Origin: Acidobacteriota bacterium
GTDB taxonomy: Bacteria > Acidobacteriota > Thermoanaerobaculia > Gp7-AA8
Direction: 5' to 3'
Assembly (NCBI GenBank): GCA_021325515.1
Contig: JAJPHC010000060.1
Coordinates: 181,459-245,458 of the forward strand
Length of the DNA: 64,000 bases
The position numbers and the translations under genes were made by a program. The notes under the pieces were generated by a model. That model was not told where the DNA came from. It worked only from the letters and a program-made list of their open reading frames with translations, and did not search any database. This document shows positions 1 through 8,270 of this stretch, in pieces (the first letter of the stretch is position 1; each line of letters opens with the position of its first letter).

Positions 1-1
1 G

Positions 2-829
2 TTCGAAGGTTTCATCGACACGCTTTACGTCAACGTCACCGGGCAGCCCGTTCGCCGCGGCGAACCACTCGCCGCGATCTACAGCCCCGACCTTCTGGCG
101 ACGCAGAACGAATTGATCCTCGCCGAGCGCAATCACTCCGAGCTCGGCCGCACGCTCGCCGGCGCGGCGCGCGCGCGCCTGCGCCTCTGGGACATGAGCG
201 GCGCCGACATCGATCGCGTCGCAGCAACGGGCAAGCCCATCCGCGATGTCGTCCTGCGATCGCCGGTCTCCGGCATCGTCACGACGAAGAACGCGGTAGC
301 AGGTGCGCGCGTCACTCCGGCAGACATGCTGTACGAGATCACGGATCTCTCGCACGTGTGGGTGCTCGCGGATATCTACGAATCGGAACTGGCCGCGATT
401 CATACCGGCACTCCCGCGCAGGTCACGGCCGGAGGACAAACGCTCTCGGGCCGCGTCACGTTCATCGGTCCCGTCATCGCGGCCGCCACGCGGACCGCGA
501 CCGTACGCATCGAGCTGGATCATGCAGATGGTCTGTTGAAGCCCGACATGTTTGCAGAGGTACTTCTCGAGCAGCAGCAGGGAAAGTCGGTCGCCGTTCC
601 CGACAGCGCGGTGATGAACACGGGATCCCGCATGATCGTCTTCGTCGCGCGCGACAACGGGACGTTCGAGGCGCGCGAAGTCACGGCGGGTGCGAAGGCT
701 GACGGCTACTACGCGATCCGCTCCGGCGTCGCGGCGGGCGAGCGTGTCGTGGTCGACGCGAACTTCCTCGTCGATTCCGAGTCGCGTCTCAAGTCCGCGC
801 TCTCGCGCATGAACGGGAGCGGCCAATGA
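2..829 (+). CDS. cusB: Efflux RND periplasmic adaptor, CusB type (5' truncated by window)
   Basis: Periplasmic membrane-fusion subunit of a heavy-metal efflux pump, linking the inner-membrane RND pump to an outer-membrane channel. Only the C-terminal 275 residues are inside the window; the frame is open from the first bases and reads EGFIDTLYVNVTGQPVRRGE, the lipoyl/barrel-sandwich segment typical of CusB. The beta-barrel follows (ADIYESELAAIHTGTPAQV) and then the membrane-proximal domain. The stop overlaps the start of the next gene (ATGA), so the two are translationally coupled. Family knowledge points to Cu(I)/Ag(I) export, but the N-terminal metal-binding methionines lie outside the window, so the metal is inferred. 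Confidence 0.9.
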   Translation, partial: FEGFIDTLYVNVTGQPVRRGEPLAAIYSPDLLATQNELILAERNHSELGRTLAGAARARLRLWDMSGADIDRVAATGKPIRDVVLRSPVSGIVTTKNAVAGARVTPADMLYEITDLSHVWVLADIYESELAAIHTGTPAQVTAGGQTLSGRVTFIGPVIAAATRTATVRIELDHADGLLKPDMFAEVLLEQQQGKSVAVPDSAVMNTGSRMIVFVARDNGTFEAREVTAGAKADGYYAIRSGVAAGERVVVDANFLVDSESRLKSALSRMNGSGQ

Positions 830-3800
830 TCGACCGGATCATCCGCTGGTGCGCGATCAATCGCGGCATCGTCGTGATCGTCGTCGGCGCACTCGTCGCG
901 ATCGGCGTCTGGAGCATCCAACACATCGCCGTCGACGCCCTCCCCGATCTCTCCGACACGCAGGTGATCGTCTTCTCGAAATGGGACCGCAGTCCCGACA
1001 TCGTCGAAGATCAGGTCACGTATCCCATCACGACCGCCCTGCTCGGCGCGCCGCATGTGAAAGCGATCCGCGGCTTTTCCGACTTCGGCTACTCGTACGT
1101 CTACGTGATCTTCGACGAAGGGACCGACATCTATTGGGCGCGCAGCCGCGTGCTCGAATATCTGTCCAAGGTTCAATCGCAGTTGCCGCAGGGAGTCGAG
1201 ACTTCGCTCGGCCCCGACGCGACCGGAGTCGGCTGGGTCTTTCAGTACGCGCTCGTGGATACGACGGGCCAGCACTCACTCGCGGATCTGCGCACGCTGC
1301 AGGACTGGCACATTCGCTACGAGCTGCAGTCCGTGCCGGGCGTCGCCGAAGTGGCCAGCGTCGGCGGCTTCGTGCGGCAGTACCAGATCACCGTCGATCC
1401 GCAGAAGCTCGCGTCGTACGGCATCCCGCTGATGCAGGTGAGCGACGCGGTGCGCAAGTCGAACAACGACGCCGGCGGGCGGCTGATCGAGTGGAGCGGC
1501 GCGGAGTACATGGTCCGCGCACACGGATACGTGCGCAGCAAAGCGGATCTCGAACAGATCGCGCTGAAGGCCGCGAACGGGACTCCCGTGCGCCTCGGCG
1601 ACATCGCCGAGGTCCAGCTCGGGCCGGAGCTGCGGCGCGGCATTGCGGAGCTCGACGGCAAGGGAGAAGTTGCCGGCGCCGTCGTCGTCATGCGCCATGG
1701 CGAGAACGCGATGAACGTGATCAACGGCGTGAAACAGCGGCTCGCGCAGATCGAACGATCACTGCCGAAGGGCGTGAAGATCGTCACGACGTATGACCGC
1801 TCGGAGCTGATCGCCGAATCGATTCACACCCTCAAACACGAGCTGCTGATCGAGATGCTGATCGTCTCGCTCGTCATCCTCATCTTCCTCTGGCACATCC
1901 CCAGCGCGCTGATTCCGATCTTCACGCTGCCGGCCGCGGTGATTCTCGCGTTCATCCCGATGCGCCTCTTCGGCATCAACGCAAACATCATGTCTCTGGG
2001 CGGCATCGCGGTCGCGATCGGCGCGCTGGTCGATGCCGCGGTGGTCGTCGTCGAGAACGCCCACAAGAAACTCGAGGCGTGGGAGAGCGGCGGCCGGCAG
2101 GGCGACTACAAAGAGATTCTCATCACCGCCATTCAGGAAGTCGGACGCCCCAGCTTCTATTCGCTGCTGGTCATCGCTCTTTCGTTCATGCCGATCTTTG
2201 CGCTCGAAGCGCAGGAGGGAAAGCTCTTCAAGCCTCTCGCCTTCACCAAGAATCTCTCGATGGCGCTCGCGGCGCTGCTGGCCATCACGCTCGATCCAGC
2301 GCTGCGGCTGATGTTCACGAAGCTGAAGCGCTACGACTTCAGACCGCGCTGGCTCGCGGCGGGGGCGAACGCGGTCCTCGTCGGCCGCATGGTTCCCGAG
2401 GAACGGCATCCGATCTCGCGAGTGCTCTTCAGAATCTACGGCCCGCCGATCCACTGGGTGCTGCGCCACGCACGCCTGGTGATCGTGCTGGCGGTCATCG
2501 TCGTCGCGGCGACGATCCCGGTCTATTTCCGCGTCGGCCACGAGTTCATGCCGCCGCTCAACGAAGGGGTCATTCTCTACATGCCGACGACGCTGCCCGG
2601 CATCTCCGTCACGGAAGCGAGCGCACTGCTGCAGAAGCAGGATGAGCTGTTGCGGCAGGTTCCCGAGGTGGAGCGCGTGTTCGGCAAAGCGGGCCGCGCC
2701 GAAACCTCCACCGATCCCGCGCCGTTCTCGATGATGGAGACCACCGTCGTCCTGAAACCGGAATCGGAGTGGCGGCACAAGAAGCGCTGGTATTCCTCCT
2801 GGATGCCGGACTTGCTGCAGCCGCTGGTTAGACCGTTATGGTCCGATCGACTGTCATGGGAGGATCTGACCAACGATCTCGATCGCCGGCTGCAGATTCC
2901 CGGACAGACGAACGCCTGGACGATGCCCATCCGCAACCGCATCGACATGCTGACGACGGGCATCCGCACGCCGGTCGGCATCAAGGTCTTCGGCTCCGAC
3001 CTCAAGCAGATCGAGAACATCGGCAAGCAGCTCGAACAGATCGTGGGCCAGGTGCCGGGCGTGCGCAGCGTCTACGGTGAGCGCGTTTCAGGCGGCTACT
3101 TCGTCGACTTCGACATCAACCGCGCCGCGATCGCGCGTTACGGATTGACCGTCGACGACGTGCAGCAGACGATCATGACCGCCATCGGCGGCGAGAACGT
3201 TTCCACGACGATCGAAGGCCGCGAGCGCTACCCCATCAACATCCGCTATCCGCGCGAGCTGCGCGACGAGCTCGACAAGCTGGGCCGCGTGCTCGTCGCC
3301 ACGCCGTCAGGCCCGCAGATTCCGCTCGCACAGCTTGCGTCGCTGCGCATCGCAGAAGGGCCGGCGATGATCCGCGACGAGAACGGACGTCTCGCCGGCT
3401 ACGTCTACATCGACGTCGACACCGCGCGCCGCGACCTCGGCAGCTTCGTCGACGACGCAAAGCAGGCCGTCGCCTCTCACCTGCGTCTGCAGCCTGGCTA
3501 TACGCTGCAGTGGAGCGGTCAGTACGAAGCCATGCAGCGCGTGCGCGATCGGATGATGTTCGTCGTCCCGCTCACGCTCTTCGTCGTCGCCTTCCTCATC
3601 TACCTCAACACACGCTCGATGCCGCGGACGCTGCTCGTGCTGCTCGCCGTGCCGTTCTCCGCCGTCGGCGCCGTCTGGTTGATGTGGGCACTCGGCTACA
3701 ACGTCTCCATCGGTGTCTGGGTCGGCCTCATCGCGCTCCTCGGTCTCGATGCGGAGACCGGCATCTTCATGCTGCTCTATCTCGACCTCGCGTACGATCA

Positions 3801-4095
3801 GATGAAGCCGCGCAACCAGGACGAACTGCGCGAGGCGATCTACCACGGCGCGGTGAAACGAGTGCGGCCGAAGGTGATGACCGTCGCCTGCGCATTCTTC
3901 GGCCTCGTCCCGATCATGTGGTCGGCGGGCGCGGGCGCCGATGTGATGAAGCGCATCGCCGCGCCGATGATCGGCGGCCTTTTCACCTCGTTCCTCATGG
4001 AGCTGCTCGTCTATCCGGCGGTGTATCTGTTGTGGCGGAAGCGCGAGTTGCCGGATACAGCAGAGCCGGCGCTCGCTAAGACTGCTGGACAATGA
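826..4095 (+). CDS. cusA: Heavy-metal efflux RND transporter permease, CusA type
   Basis: Inner-membrane proton-driven metal exporter of the HME-RND family, 1089 residues, close to the usual 1040-1100. Visible features are the N-terminal membrane helix (GIVVIVVGALVAIGVWSIQ), the DALPDLSDTQVIV porter segment, and a transmembrane block with VAIGALVDAAVVVVENA, whose acidic residue belongs to the proton relay. Three porter methionines match the CusA Cu/Ag relay: EFMPPLNEG, FSMMETTV and NAWTMPIRNRIDM. A second transmembrane block ends in LLWRKREL. It is coupled to the upstream adaptor by an ATGA overlap. No outer-membrane factor gene follows, so it presumably lies upstream of the window or elsewhere. 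The methionine set supports monovalent Cu/Ag rather than Zn/Co (inference). Confidence 0.93.
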   Translation: MIDRIIRWCAINRGIVVIVVGALVAIGVWSIQHIAVDALPDLSDTQVIVFSKWDRSPDIVEDQVTYPITTALLGAPHVKAIRGFSDFGYSYVYVIFDEGTDIYWARSRVLEYLSKVQSQLPQGVETSLGPDATGVGWVFQYALVDTTGQHSLADLRTLQDWHIRYELQSVPGVAEVASVGGFVRQYQITVDPQKLASYGIPLMQVSDAVRKSNNDAGGRLIEWSGAEYMVRAHGYVRSKADLEQIALKAANGTPVRLGDIAEVQLGPELRRGIAELDGKGEVAGAVVVMRHGENAMNVINGVKQRLAQIERSLPKGVKIVTTYDRSELIAESIHTLKHELLIEMLIVSLVILIFLWHIPSALIPIFTLPAAVILAFIPMRLFGINANIMSLGGIAVAIGALVDAAVVVVENAHKKLEAWESGGRQGDYKEILITAIQEVGRPSFYSLLVIALSFMPIFALEAQEGKLFKPLAFTKNLSMALAALLAITLDPALRLMFTKLKRYDFRPRWLAAGANAVLVGRMVPEERHPISRVLFRIYGPPIHWVLRHARLVIVLAVIVVAATIPVYFRVGHEFMPPLNEGVILYMPTTLPGISVTEASALLQKQDELLRQVPEVERVFGKAGRAETSTDPAPFSMMETTVVLKPESEWRHKKRWYSSWMPDLLQPLVRPLWSDRLSWEDLTNDLDRRLQIPGQTNAWTMPIRNRIDMLTTGIRTPVGIKVFGSDLKQIENIGKQLEQIVGQVPGVRSVYGERVSGGYFVDFDINRAAIARYGLTVDDVQQTIMTAIGGENVSTTIEGRERYPINIRYPRELRDELDKLGRVLVATPSGPQIPLAQLASLRIAEGPAMIRDENGRLAGYVYIDVDTARRDLGSFVDDAKQAVASHLRLQPGYTLQWSGQYEAMQRVRDRMMFVVPLTLFVVAFLIYLNTRSMPRTLLVLLAVPFSAVGAVWLMWALGYNVSIGVWVGLIALLGLDAETGIFMLLYLDLAYDQMKPRNQDELREAIYHGAVKRVRPKVMTVACAFFGLVPIMWSAGAGADVMKRIAAPMIGGLFTSFLMELLVYPAVYLLWRKRELPDTAEPALAKTAGQ

Positions 4096-4099
4096 AGAA

Positions 4100-5203
4100 A
4101 TGATCGCCGCTCTGTTTCTCGCCGCGCAACTGATCTCGATTCCCTCACCTGCCGGCCCCGGGTCCGCGGAGCCATCGCTCTTCGCAGCGAGGGACGCGCT
4201 CATTCTGAGCTGGACCGAGGGGCCGGAGCTGCGGTTCGCGCGCTACGACGGAAAGAAGTGGTCGGAACCGCGCACGGTCGTTCATCGCGATGACCTCTTC
4301 ATCAACTGGGCGGATTTCGGCACGGTGATCGAGGATTCCAACGGTGTGCTCTTCGCACACTGGCTGCAGAAGAGCGGATCGGGATACGCCTATGACATCT
4401 GGATGTCGTCGTCTTCCGATCGCGGCAGGACATGGAGCGCACCGTTCCTGCTCAACCGCGACGGCAGGAAGAACGAGCACGGTTTCGTCTCGCTCGTTCC
4501 GCTCGCCGGCGGTGGTGTCGCGGCGGCATGGCTCGATGGACGGAACATGCCCGAGGGAAAAGAAGAAGGAGAGATGTCACTCCGCTACGCGACGATCGAT
4601 GCGCGCGGCAAGATCGCCGCCGAGACGGAGCTAGACGGAAGGACTTGCGAGTGCTGCACGACGGGAATGGCGATGACCTCGAACGGGCCGCTCATCGTCT
4701 ATCGCGACCGATCCGCGGACGAAGTTCGCGATATCGCGTACGTGCGGCCCGGCTCGAAGCCGCACATCGTGCACGATGACGGGTGGAAGATCACAGGCTG
4801 TCCCGTCAACGGACCGCAGGTGGACGCCAAAGGAAAAAGCGCTGCGGTCGCATGGTTCACGGCGGCCAATGGTGCGCAGCATGTGTATGCCGCCTTCTCG
4901 CGCGACGGAGGAGCGGCGTTCGGCTCTCCGATCGCAGTCGATGGCGGGCATCCCTCCGGCCGCGTCGACATCGCGCTGCTCGATCGCGATCGCGCGTTCG
5001 TGACGTGGCTCGAAGGCGATGAGATCCGCGGCCGTGAAGTCACACGCGACGGACACGCAGGCGCGCCGATGAAGATCGGCGACTCCGGCTCGTCGCGTGC
5101 CGCGGGCTTCGCGCGCATCGCCGTGTTCGCGCGCGATGTCTACGTCGCATGGACAGAGCCGGCGCCCGGCGGGAAACGCGTTCGCGTCGCGCGGATTCAT
5201 TGA
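4100..5203 (+). CDS. Exported sialidase-like beta-propeller protein
   Basis: A 367-residue protein starting 4 nt after cusA, so probably the third gene of the efflux operon. A short hydrophobic N-terminus (MIAALFLAAQLISIPSPAG) resembles a signal peptide. The body carries Asp-box/BNR-like motifs (SSDRGRTWSAP, FSRDGGAAFGSP) and repeated WxDGR/WLE strands, as in six-bladed sialidase-fold propellers. No sialidase catalytic set can be argued from sequence alone, so an enzymatic role is not claimed. A paired-cysteine segment, RTCECCTTG, could bind metal, which would suit the neighbouring pump (inference). Alternative: a cell-surface propeller of unrelated function. Confidence 0.7.
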   Translation: MIAALFLAAQLISIPSPAGPGSAEPSLFAARDALILSWTEGPELRFARYDGKKWSEPRTVVHRDDLFINWADFGTVIEDSNGVLFAHWLQKSGSGYAYDIWMSSSSDRGRTWSAPFLLNRDGRKNEHGFVSLVPLAGGGVAAAWLDGRNMPEGKEEGEMSLRYATIDARGKIAAETELDGRTCECCTTGMAMTSNGPLIVYRDRSADEVRDIAYVRPGSKPHIVHDDGWKITGCPVNGPQVDAKGKSAAVAWFTAANGAQHVYAAFSRDGGAAFGSPIAVDGGHPSGRVDIALLDRDRAFVTWLEGDEIRGREVTRDGHAGAPMKIGDSGSSRAAGFARIAVFARDVYVAWTEPAPGGKRVRVARIH

Positions 5204-5254
5204 AGGGAATCCCGCAGCCTCAGGAGTAGACTCGGCGGCGAATCGGAGGTGACC

Positions 5255-5611
5255 ATGCCCGCTGCGATCGCGCTCGCCGTCGTTGCTCTCATCCATGTGT
5301 GGGCATTCGTACTCGAGTCCATCCTCTGGACGACGCCAACCGGCAAGCGCTTCTTCGGACTCTCGACCGAGCTCGCCGAAGGATCGAAAGCGCTGGCGAT
5401 GAATCAGGGGTTGTACAACCTGTTCCTCGCCGCGGGGCTCGTGTGGGGAATCGTCGCGCCGGCGGCGTACCGATTCGACATCCGCCTCTTCTTTCTCTCC
5501 TGTGTGATCATCGCCGGAGTCTTCGGCGCGATCACGGCGAAGCGATCGATCCTGTTCGTGCAGGGCGTGCCGGGATTGATCGCGCTCGCGCTCGTCATCA
5601 TCACGCGGTGA
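5255..5611 (+). CDS. DUF1304-family small membrane protein
   Basis: A 118-residue polytopic membrane protein with about four hydrophobic helices: the N-terminal AIALAVVALIHVWAFVLES, the NLFLAAGLVWGIV segment, FFLSCVIIAGVFGAI and LIALALVIITR. The pattern HxxxFxLE...W followed by NQGLYNLFLA is characteristic of DUF1304 proteins, whose function is unknown. The start is fixed by GGAGG at 5245-5249, five bases before the ATG; an upstream in-frame GTG overlaps that ribosome-binding site and is rejected. A GC-rich hairpin overlaps the stop codon, so this gene probably ends its own transcript. Confidence 0.8.
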   Translation: MPAAIALAVVALIHVWAFVLESILWTTPTGKRFFGLSTELAEGSKALAMNQGLYNLFLAAGLVWGIVAPAAYRFDIRLFFLSCVIIAGVFGAITAKRSILFVQGVPGLIALALVIITR

Positions 5612-5626
5612 GGCCGGCGGCCTCAC
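5608..5626 (+). terminator. Hairpin overlapping the DUF1304 stop codon
   Basis: Perfect 8-bp stem GTGAGGCC / GGCCTCAC with a 3-nt loop. The TGA stop lies in the left arm. There is no T-tract after it, so intrinsic termination is plausible but unproven; it could also merely attenuate read-through into the metallopeptidase gene. Confidence 0.45.
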
Positions 5627-5646
5627 GCTTGCAAACGGAGTGAACC

Positions 5647-6510
5647 ATGCGACTCGACGATCAACGGCGAAGCTCCAATGTCGAAGATGAGCGCGGCAGC
5701 GGCGGAGGCGGAGGCGGTTTCGGCCTGCCGGTCATCGGCGGCGGCATCGGGACGCTCGTGATTCTCATCATCGCGGCCCTGTTCGGGATCAATCCGCGCG
5801 CGCTGCTGCAGCAGCAGCCGGCGCAGCAACAGGCGCAGCGGCGCGCACCGGCCCAACCGGGAGCTGCACCCGCCGATCCGCAGGCGGACTTCGTCGCTGC
5901 GGTTCTCGGCGACACGGAAGACGTCTGGCACGCCTACTTCAAGGAGCACTTCGGAAAGGACTACGAGGAGCCGCACCTCGTGCTGTTCAGCGGAGCGACG
6001 CAGTCCGGCTGCGGCTTCGCACAATCCGCGACCGGCCCCTTCTACTGTCCTGCCGACGAGAAGGTTTACATCGATCTCGAGTTCTATCGTGAGCTCAAGG
6101 AGCGCTTTCAGGCGCCGGGCGATTTCGCGCAGGCCTATGTCATCGCGCACGAAGTCGGCCATCACATTCAAAACCTCCTCGGCACATCGGAAAAGGTTCA
6201 CGCGATGGAAGAGCGCGCGTCGCAGCGGCAGGCCAATGCGCTTTCCGTGAGGCTCGAGCTCCAGGCCGACTGCTACGCAGGCGTCTGGGCCAACCACGCG
6301 CAGAAGATGAAGAACATCCTCGAGCCGGGCGATGTCGAGGAAGCGCTGAGCGCGGCCAGCGCGATCGGCGACGATCATCTGCAGATGCAGTCGCGAGGCT
6401 ACGTCACGCCCGACTCATTCACGCACGGCAGCTCCACACAGCGCGTGAGCTGGTTCAAGCGCGGATTCGAAGGCGGCCAGCTGGAGAACTGCGACACGTT
6501 CTCGCGCTAG
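5647..6510 (+). CDS. Membrane-anchored neutral zinc metallopeptidase (YpfJ/KPN_02809 family)
   Basis: A 287-residue protein with a short charged N-terminus (RLDDQRRSSNVEDERGSG), a glycine stretch, one membrane helix (IGTLVILIIAALFGI, about residues 35-50), a Gln/Pro/Ala-rich linker and a globular metallopeptidase domain. The zinc signature HEVGHHIQN carries the two histidine ligands and the catalytic glutamate; the third ligand is expected in the downstream LQADCYAGVWA segment, as in the family. Length and order match bacterial neutral zinc metallopeptidases of unknown substrate. GGAG six bases before the ATG supports the start. The gene converges on the amino-acid permease. Confidence 0.9.
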   Translation: MRLDDQRRSSNVEDERGSGGGGGGFGLPVIGGGIGTLVILIIAALFGINPRALLQQQPAQQQAQRRAPAQPGAAPADPQADFVAAVLGDTEDVWHAYFKEHFGKDYEEPHLVLFSGATQSGCGFAQSATGPFYCPADEKVYIDLEFYRELKERFQAPGDFAQAYVIAHEVGHHIQNLLGTSEKVHAMEERASQRQANALSVRLELQADCYAGVWANHAQKMKNILEPGDVEEALSAASAIGDDHLQMQSRGYVTPDSFTHGSSTQRVSWFKRGFEGGQLENCDTFSR

Positions 6511-6523
6511 TGCTCTGTCCGTC

Positions 6524-6554
6524 CCCCTCGCCCCGTCGAAGACGGGGAGAGGGG
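6524..6554. terminator. Hairpin between convergent genes
   Basis: Arms of 14 bp (CCCCTCGCCCCGTC and its complement, one mismatch) around a GAA loop. It sits 13 bases after the metallopeptidase stop and just beyond the permease stop on the other strand, so it is well placed as a bidirectional terminator. Confidence 0.6.
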
Positions 6555-6569
6555 TCAGGAGTGAGGGGC

Positions 6570-8114
6570 CTACTCCGGCAACTGCTGCTCGGGATTGAAA
6601 TCGGGCGGCGCAGGCGGTCCCGGAGGAATTCCGCGACGGAGCCGGCTGTGCCAGAAACCATACGAGAAGTAAAAAACCATACCCGCCGCCAGCCACCAGA
6701 CGAATCGCATCCATGAGCGCGGCGGAAGGTAGACGGCCAGCCCAACGCACGAGAGGGCGCCGATGATGGGAAGCAGATAGGCACCACCAGGGACGCGGAA
6801 AGAACGCTCGCGATCAGGATCCTTGATTCTGAGAATCATGATCCCGAGGCAGACCAGCATGAAGGCGAACAACGTCCCAATGTTCGTCAGGTCCACCATG
6901 TCTTCAAGCGACGTAAACATCGACGTCACACCGACCGCGACACCGGTAACGATCGTCGCAACGTGCGGGGTTCCGAAGCGCTTGTGCACTCTGGACATGA
7001 CGGGAGGCAGCAGACCGTCGCGCGACATCGCGAAGAATATGCGCGGCTGGCCGAGCTGAAAGACGAGAAGCACCGCGGTATGCGCAATCACGGATCCCAG
7101 AGAAACGATACGCAGAGTCCAGGCAGGCATGTTCGCGTACTTCATCGCCATCGCAAGTGGCTCGGCCTGTTCGGTCGCCAGCTTCTTGACGAGCACGGGA
7201 TACGGAATCACGCCGGTGAAAACGGCAGCGATGATGATGTAGAAGACTGTGCAGATGATCAGCGATCCAATGATCCCGATCGGCATGTCGCGCTTGGGAT
7301 TCTTCGCCTCTTCCGCTGTGGTAGACACCGCGTCGAACCCGATGTAGGCAAAGAAGATAATCGCCGCTCCGCTGAGCACACCGGTGATGCCATTGGGCAT
7401 GAAGGGATGCCAGTGCGCAGGTTTCACCGCTGGAACGCAGATCACGACGAAGAATCCCAGCACCACGATCTTCAACGCCACCATTACGAAGTTGAAGCGC
7501 GCCGATTCGCGTATCCCCCACACCAGCACGATCGTGATCAACGTGACGATGACGACAGCCCAGAAGTTGAAAATGATGGGAAACCCGAGAACGCGCGGCG
7601 CGCCAGCCACGACGTCGGGCATCTTCGCCGCAGCCGTACCGTAATCAACGGTCATCCACTTCGGCAGCTCGATGTTGTAGGTTCCCAGAAACGTGTTGAA
7701 GTAGTTCGCCCACGAAAGCGCTACTGCCACGTTCCCGATCGCATATTCGATGATCAGATCCCAGCCGATGATCCACGCGATGAGCTCACCGAGCGTCGCA
7801 TAGGAATATGTGTAAGCCGATCCGGCAACAGGGACCATGGACGCCCATTCGGCGTAACAGAGCGCAGAAAACGCGCAGACCAGCGCCGCGACGATAAGCG
7901 ACACCGACAGCGCAGGTCCGGCGCCAAGACGCTGGCCATCGCCCGCAGCCGCAGTGCCGATCGTGGCAAAGATGCCAGCACCGATGATCGCCCCGATTCC
8001 GAGCGCAACCAGATTCCACGGTCCGAGGACTTTCTTGAGTTGATGCCCCTCTTCCCGAGTCTCAGCAATGAGCTCGTCGAGCGACTTCGTGCGGAACAGA
8101 TCGCGAATGTTCAT
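6570..8114 (-). CDS. APC-superfamily amino acid permease
   Basis: A 514-residue integral membrane protein with 12 or more helices. The first helix has the APC signature (LGIGAIIGAGIFATIG), the unwound GAGIF motif that binds the substrate backbone. Later features are ALCYAEWASMVPVAGSAYTY (helix 3) and FFAYIGFDAVSTTAEEAKNP (helix 6), typical of the CAT/YfnA branch importing cationic or general amino acids. The C-terminus is charged and proline-rich. There is no Shine-Dalgarno sequence; TATCAT lies 9 bases upstream of the ATG, suggesting a leaderless transcript. It is divergent from mmsA across an inverted-repeat region. Substrate cannot be told from sequence. Confidence 0.9.
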   Translation of the reverse strand: MNIRDLFRTKSLDELIAETREEGHQLKKVLGPWNLVALGIGAIIGAGIFATIGTAAAGDGQRLGAGPALSVSLIVAALVCAFSALCYAEWASMVPVAGSAYTYSYATLGELIAWIIGWDLIIEYAIGNVAVALSWANYFNTFLGTYNIELPKWMTVDYGTAAAKMPDVVAGAPRVLGFPIIFNFWAVVIVTLITIVLVWGIRESARFNFVMVALKIVVLGFFVVICVPAVKPAHWHPFMPNGITGVLSGAAIIFFAYIGFDAVSTTAEEAKNPKRDMPIGIIGSLIICTVFYIIIAAVFTGVIPYPVLVKKLATEQAEPLAMAMKYANMPAWTLRIVSLGSVIAHTAVLLVFQLGQPRIFFAMSRDGLLPPVMSRVHKRFGTPHVATIVTGVAVGVTSMFTSLEDMVDLTNIGTLFAFMLVCLGIMILRIKDPDRERSFRVPGGAYLLPIIGALSCVGLAVYLPPRSWMRFVWWLAAGMVFYFSYGFWHSRLRRGIPPGPPAPPDFNPEQQLPE

Positions 8115-8123
8115 GTGTGGCGC

Positions 8124-8129
8124 ATGATA
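8124..8129 (-). promoter_or_regulatory. -10-like hexamer of the permease gene
   Basis: TATCAT on the minus strand (overlapped by TAATAT) ends 9 bases before the permease ATG. A transcription start 6-8 bases after it would fall almost on the start codon, and no Shine-Dalgarno sequence is present. Confidence 0.4.
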
Positions 8130-8137
8130 TTAGACTT

Positions 8138-8240
8138 CGCCTGTACGACATGCGCCGCCGCCTGTACGACAGGCGCCCTCGCCTGTCGAAATTCATGAAC
8201 AGGCGAAATTCATGGACAGGCGAGGGCGCCTGTCCTACAC
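8138..8240. repeat. Divergent intergenic hairpin with nested direct repeats
   Basis: A perfect 20-bp inverted repeat (8168-8187 and 8215-8234, arms beginning GACAGGCG) surrounds a loop containing two copies of GAAATTCATG. Outside the left arm, CGCCTGTACGACA occurs twice (8138-8150 and 8159-8171). An AC dinucleotide run follows before the mmsA ribosome-binding site. It could be a REP-like element or a cruciform regulatory site between two divergent genes. Confidence 0.7.
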
Positions 8241-8270
8241 ACACACACACAACCCGAGGAGGCCACGCCC

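Noticed and set aside
8236..8252. AC dinucleotide run as a phase-variable promoter
   Set aside because: Only about eight units and followed by a normal ribosome-binding site; no further evidence for phase variation.
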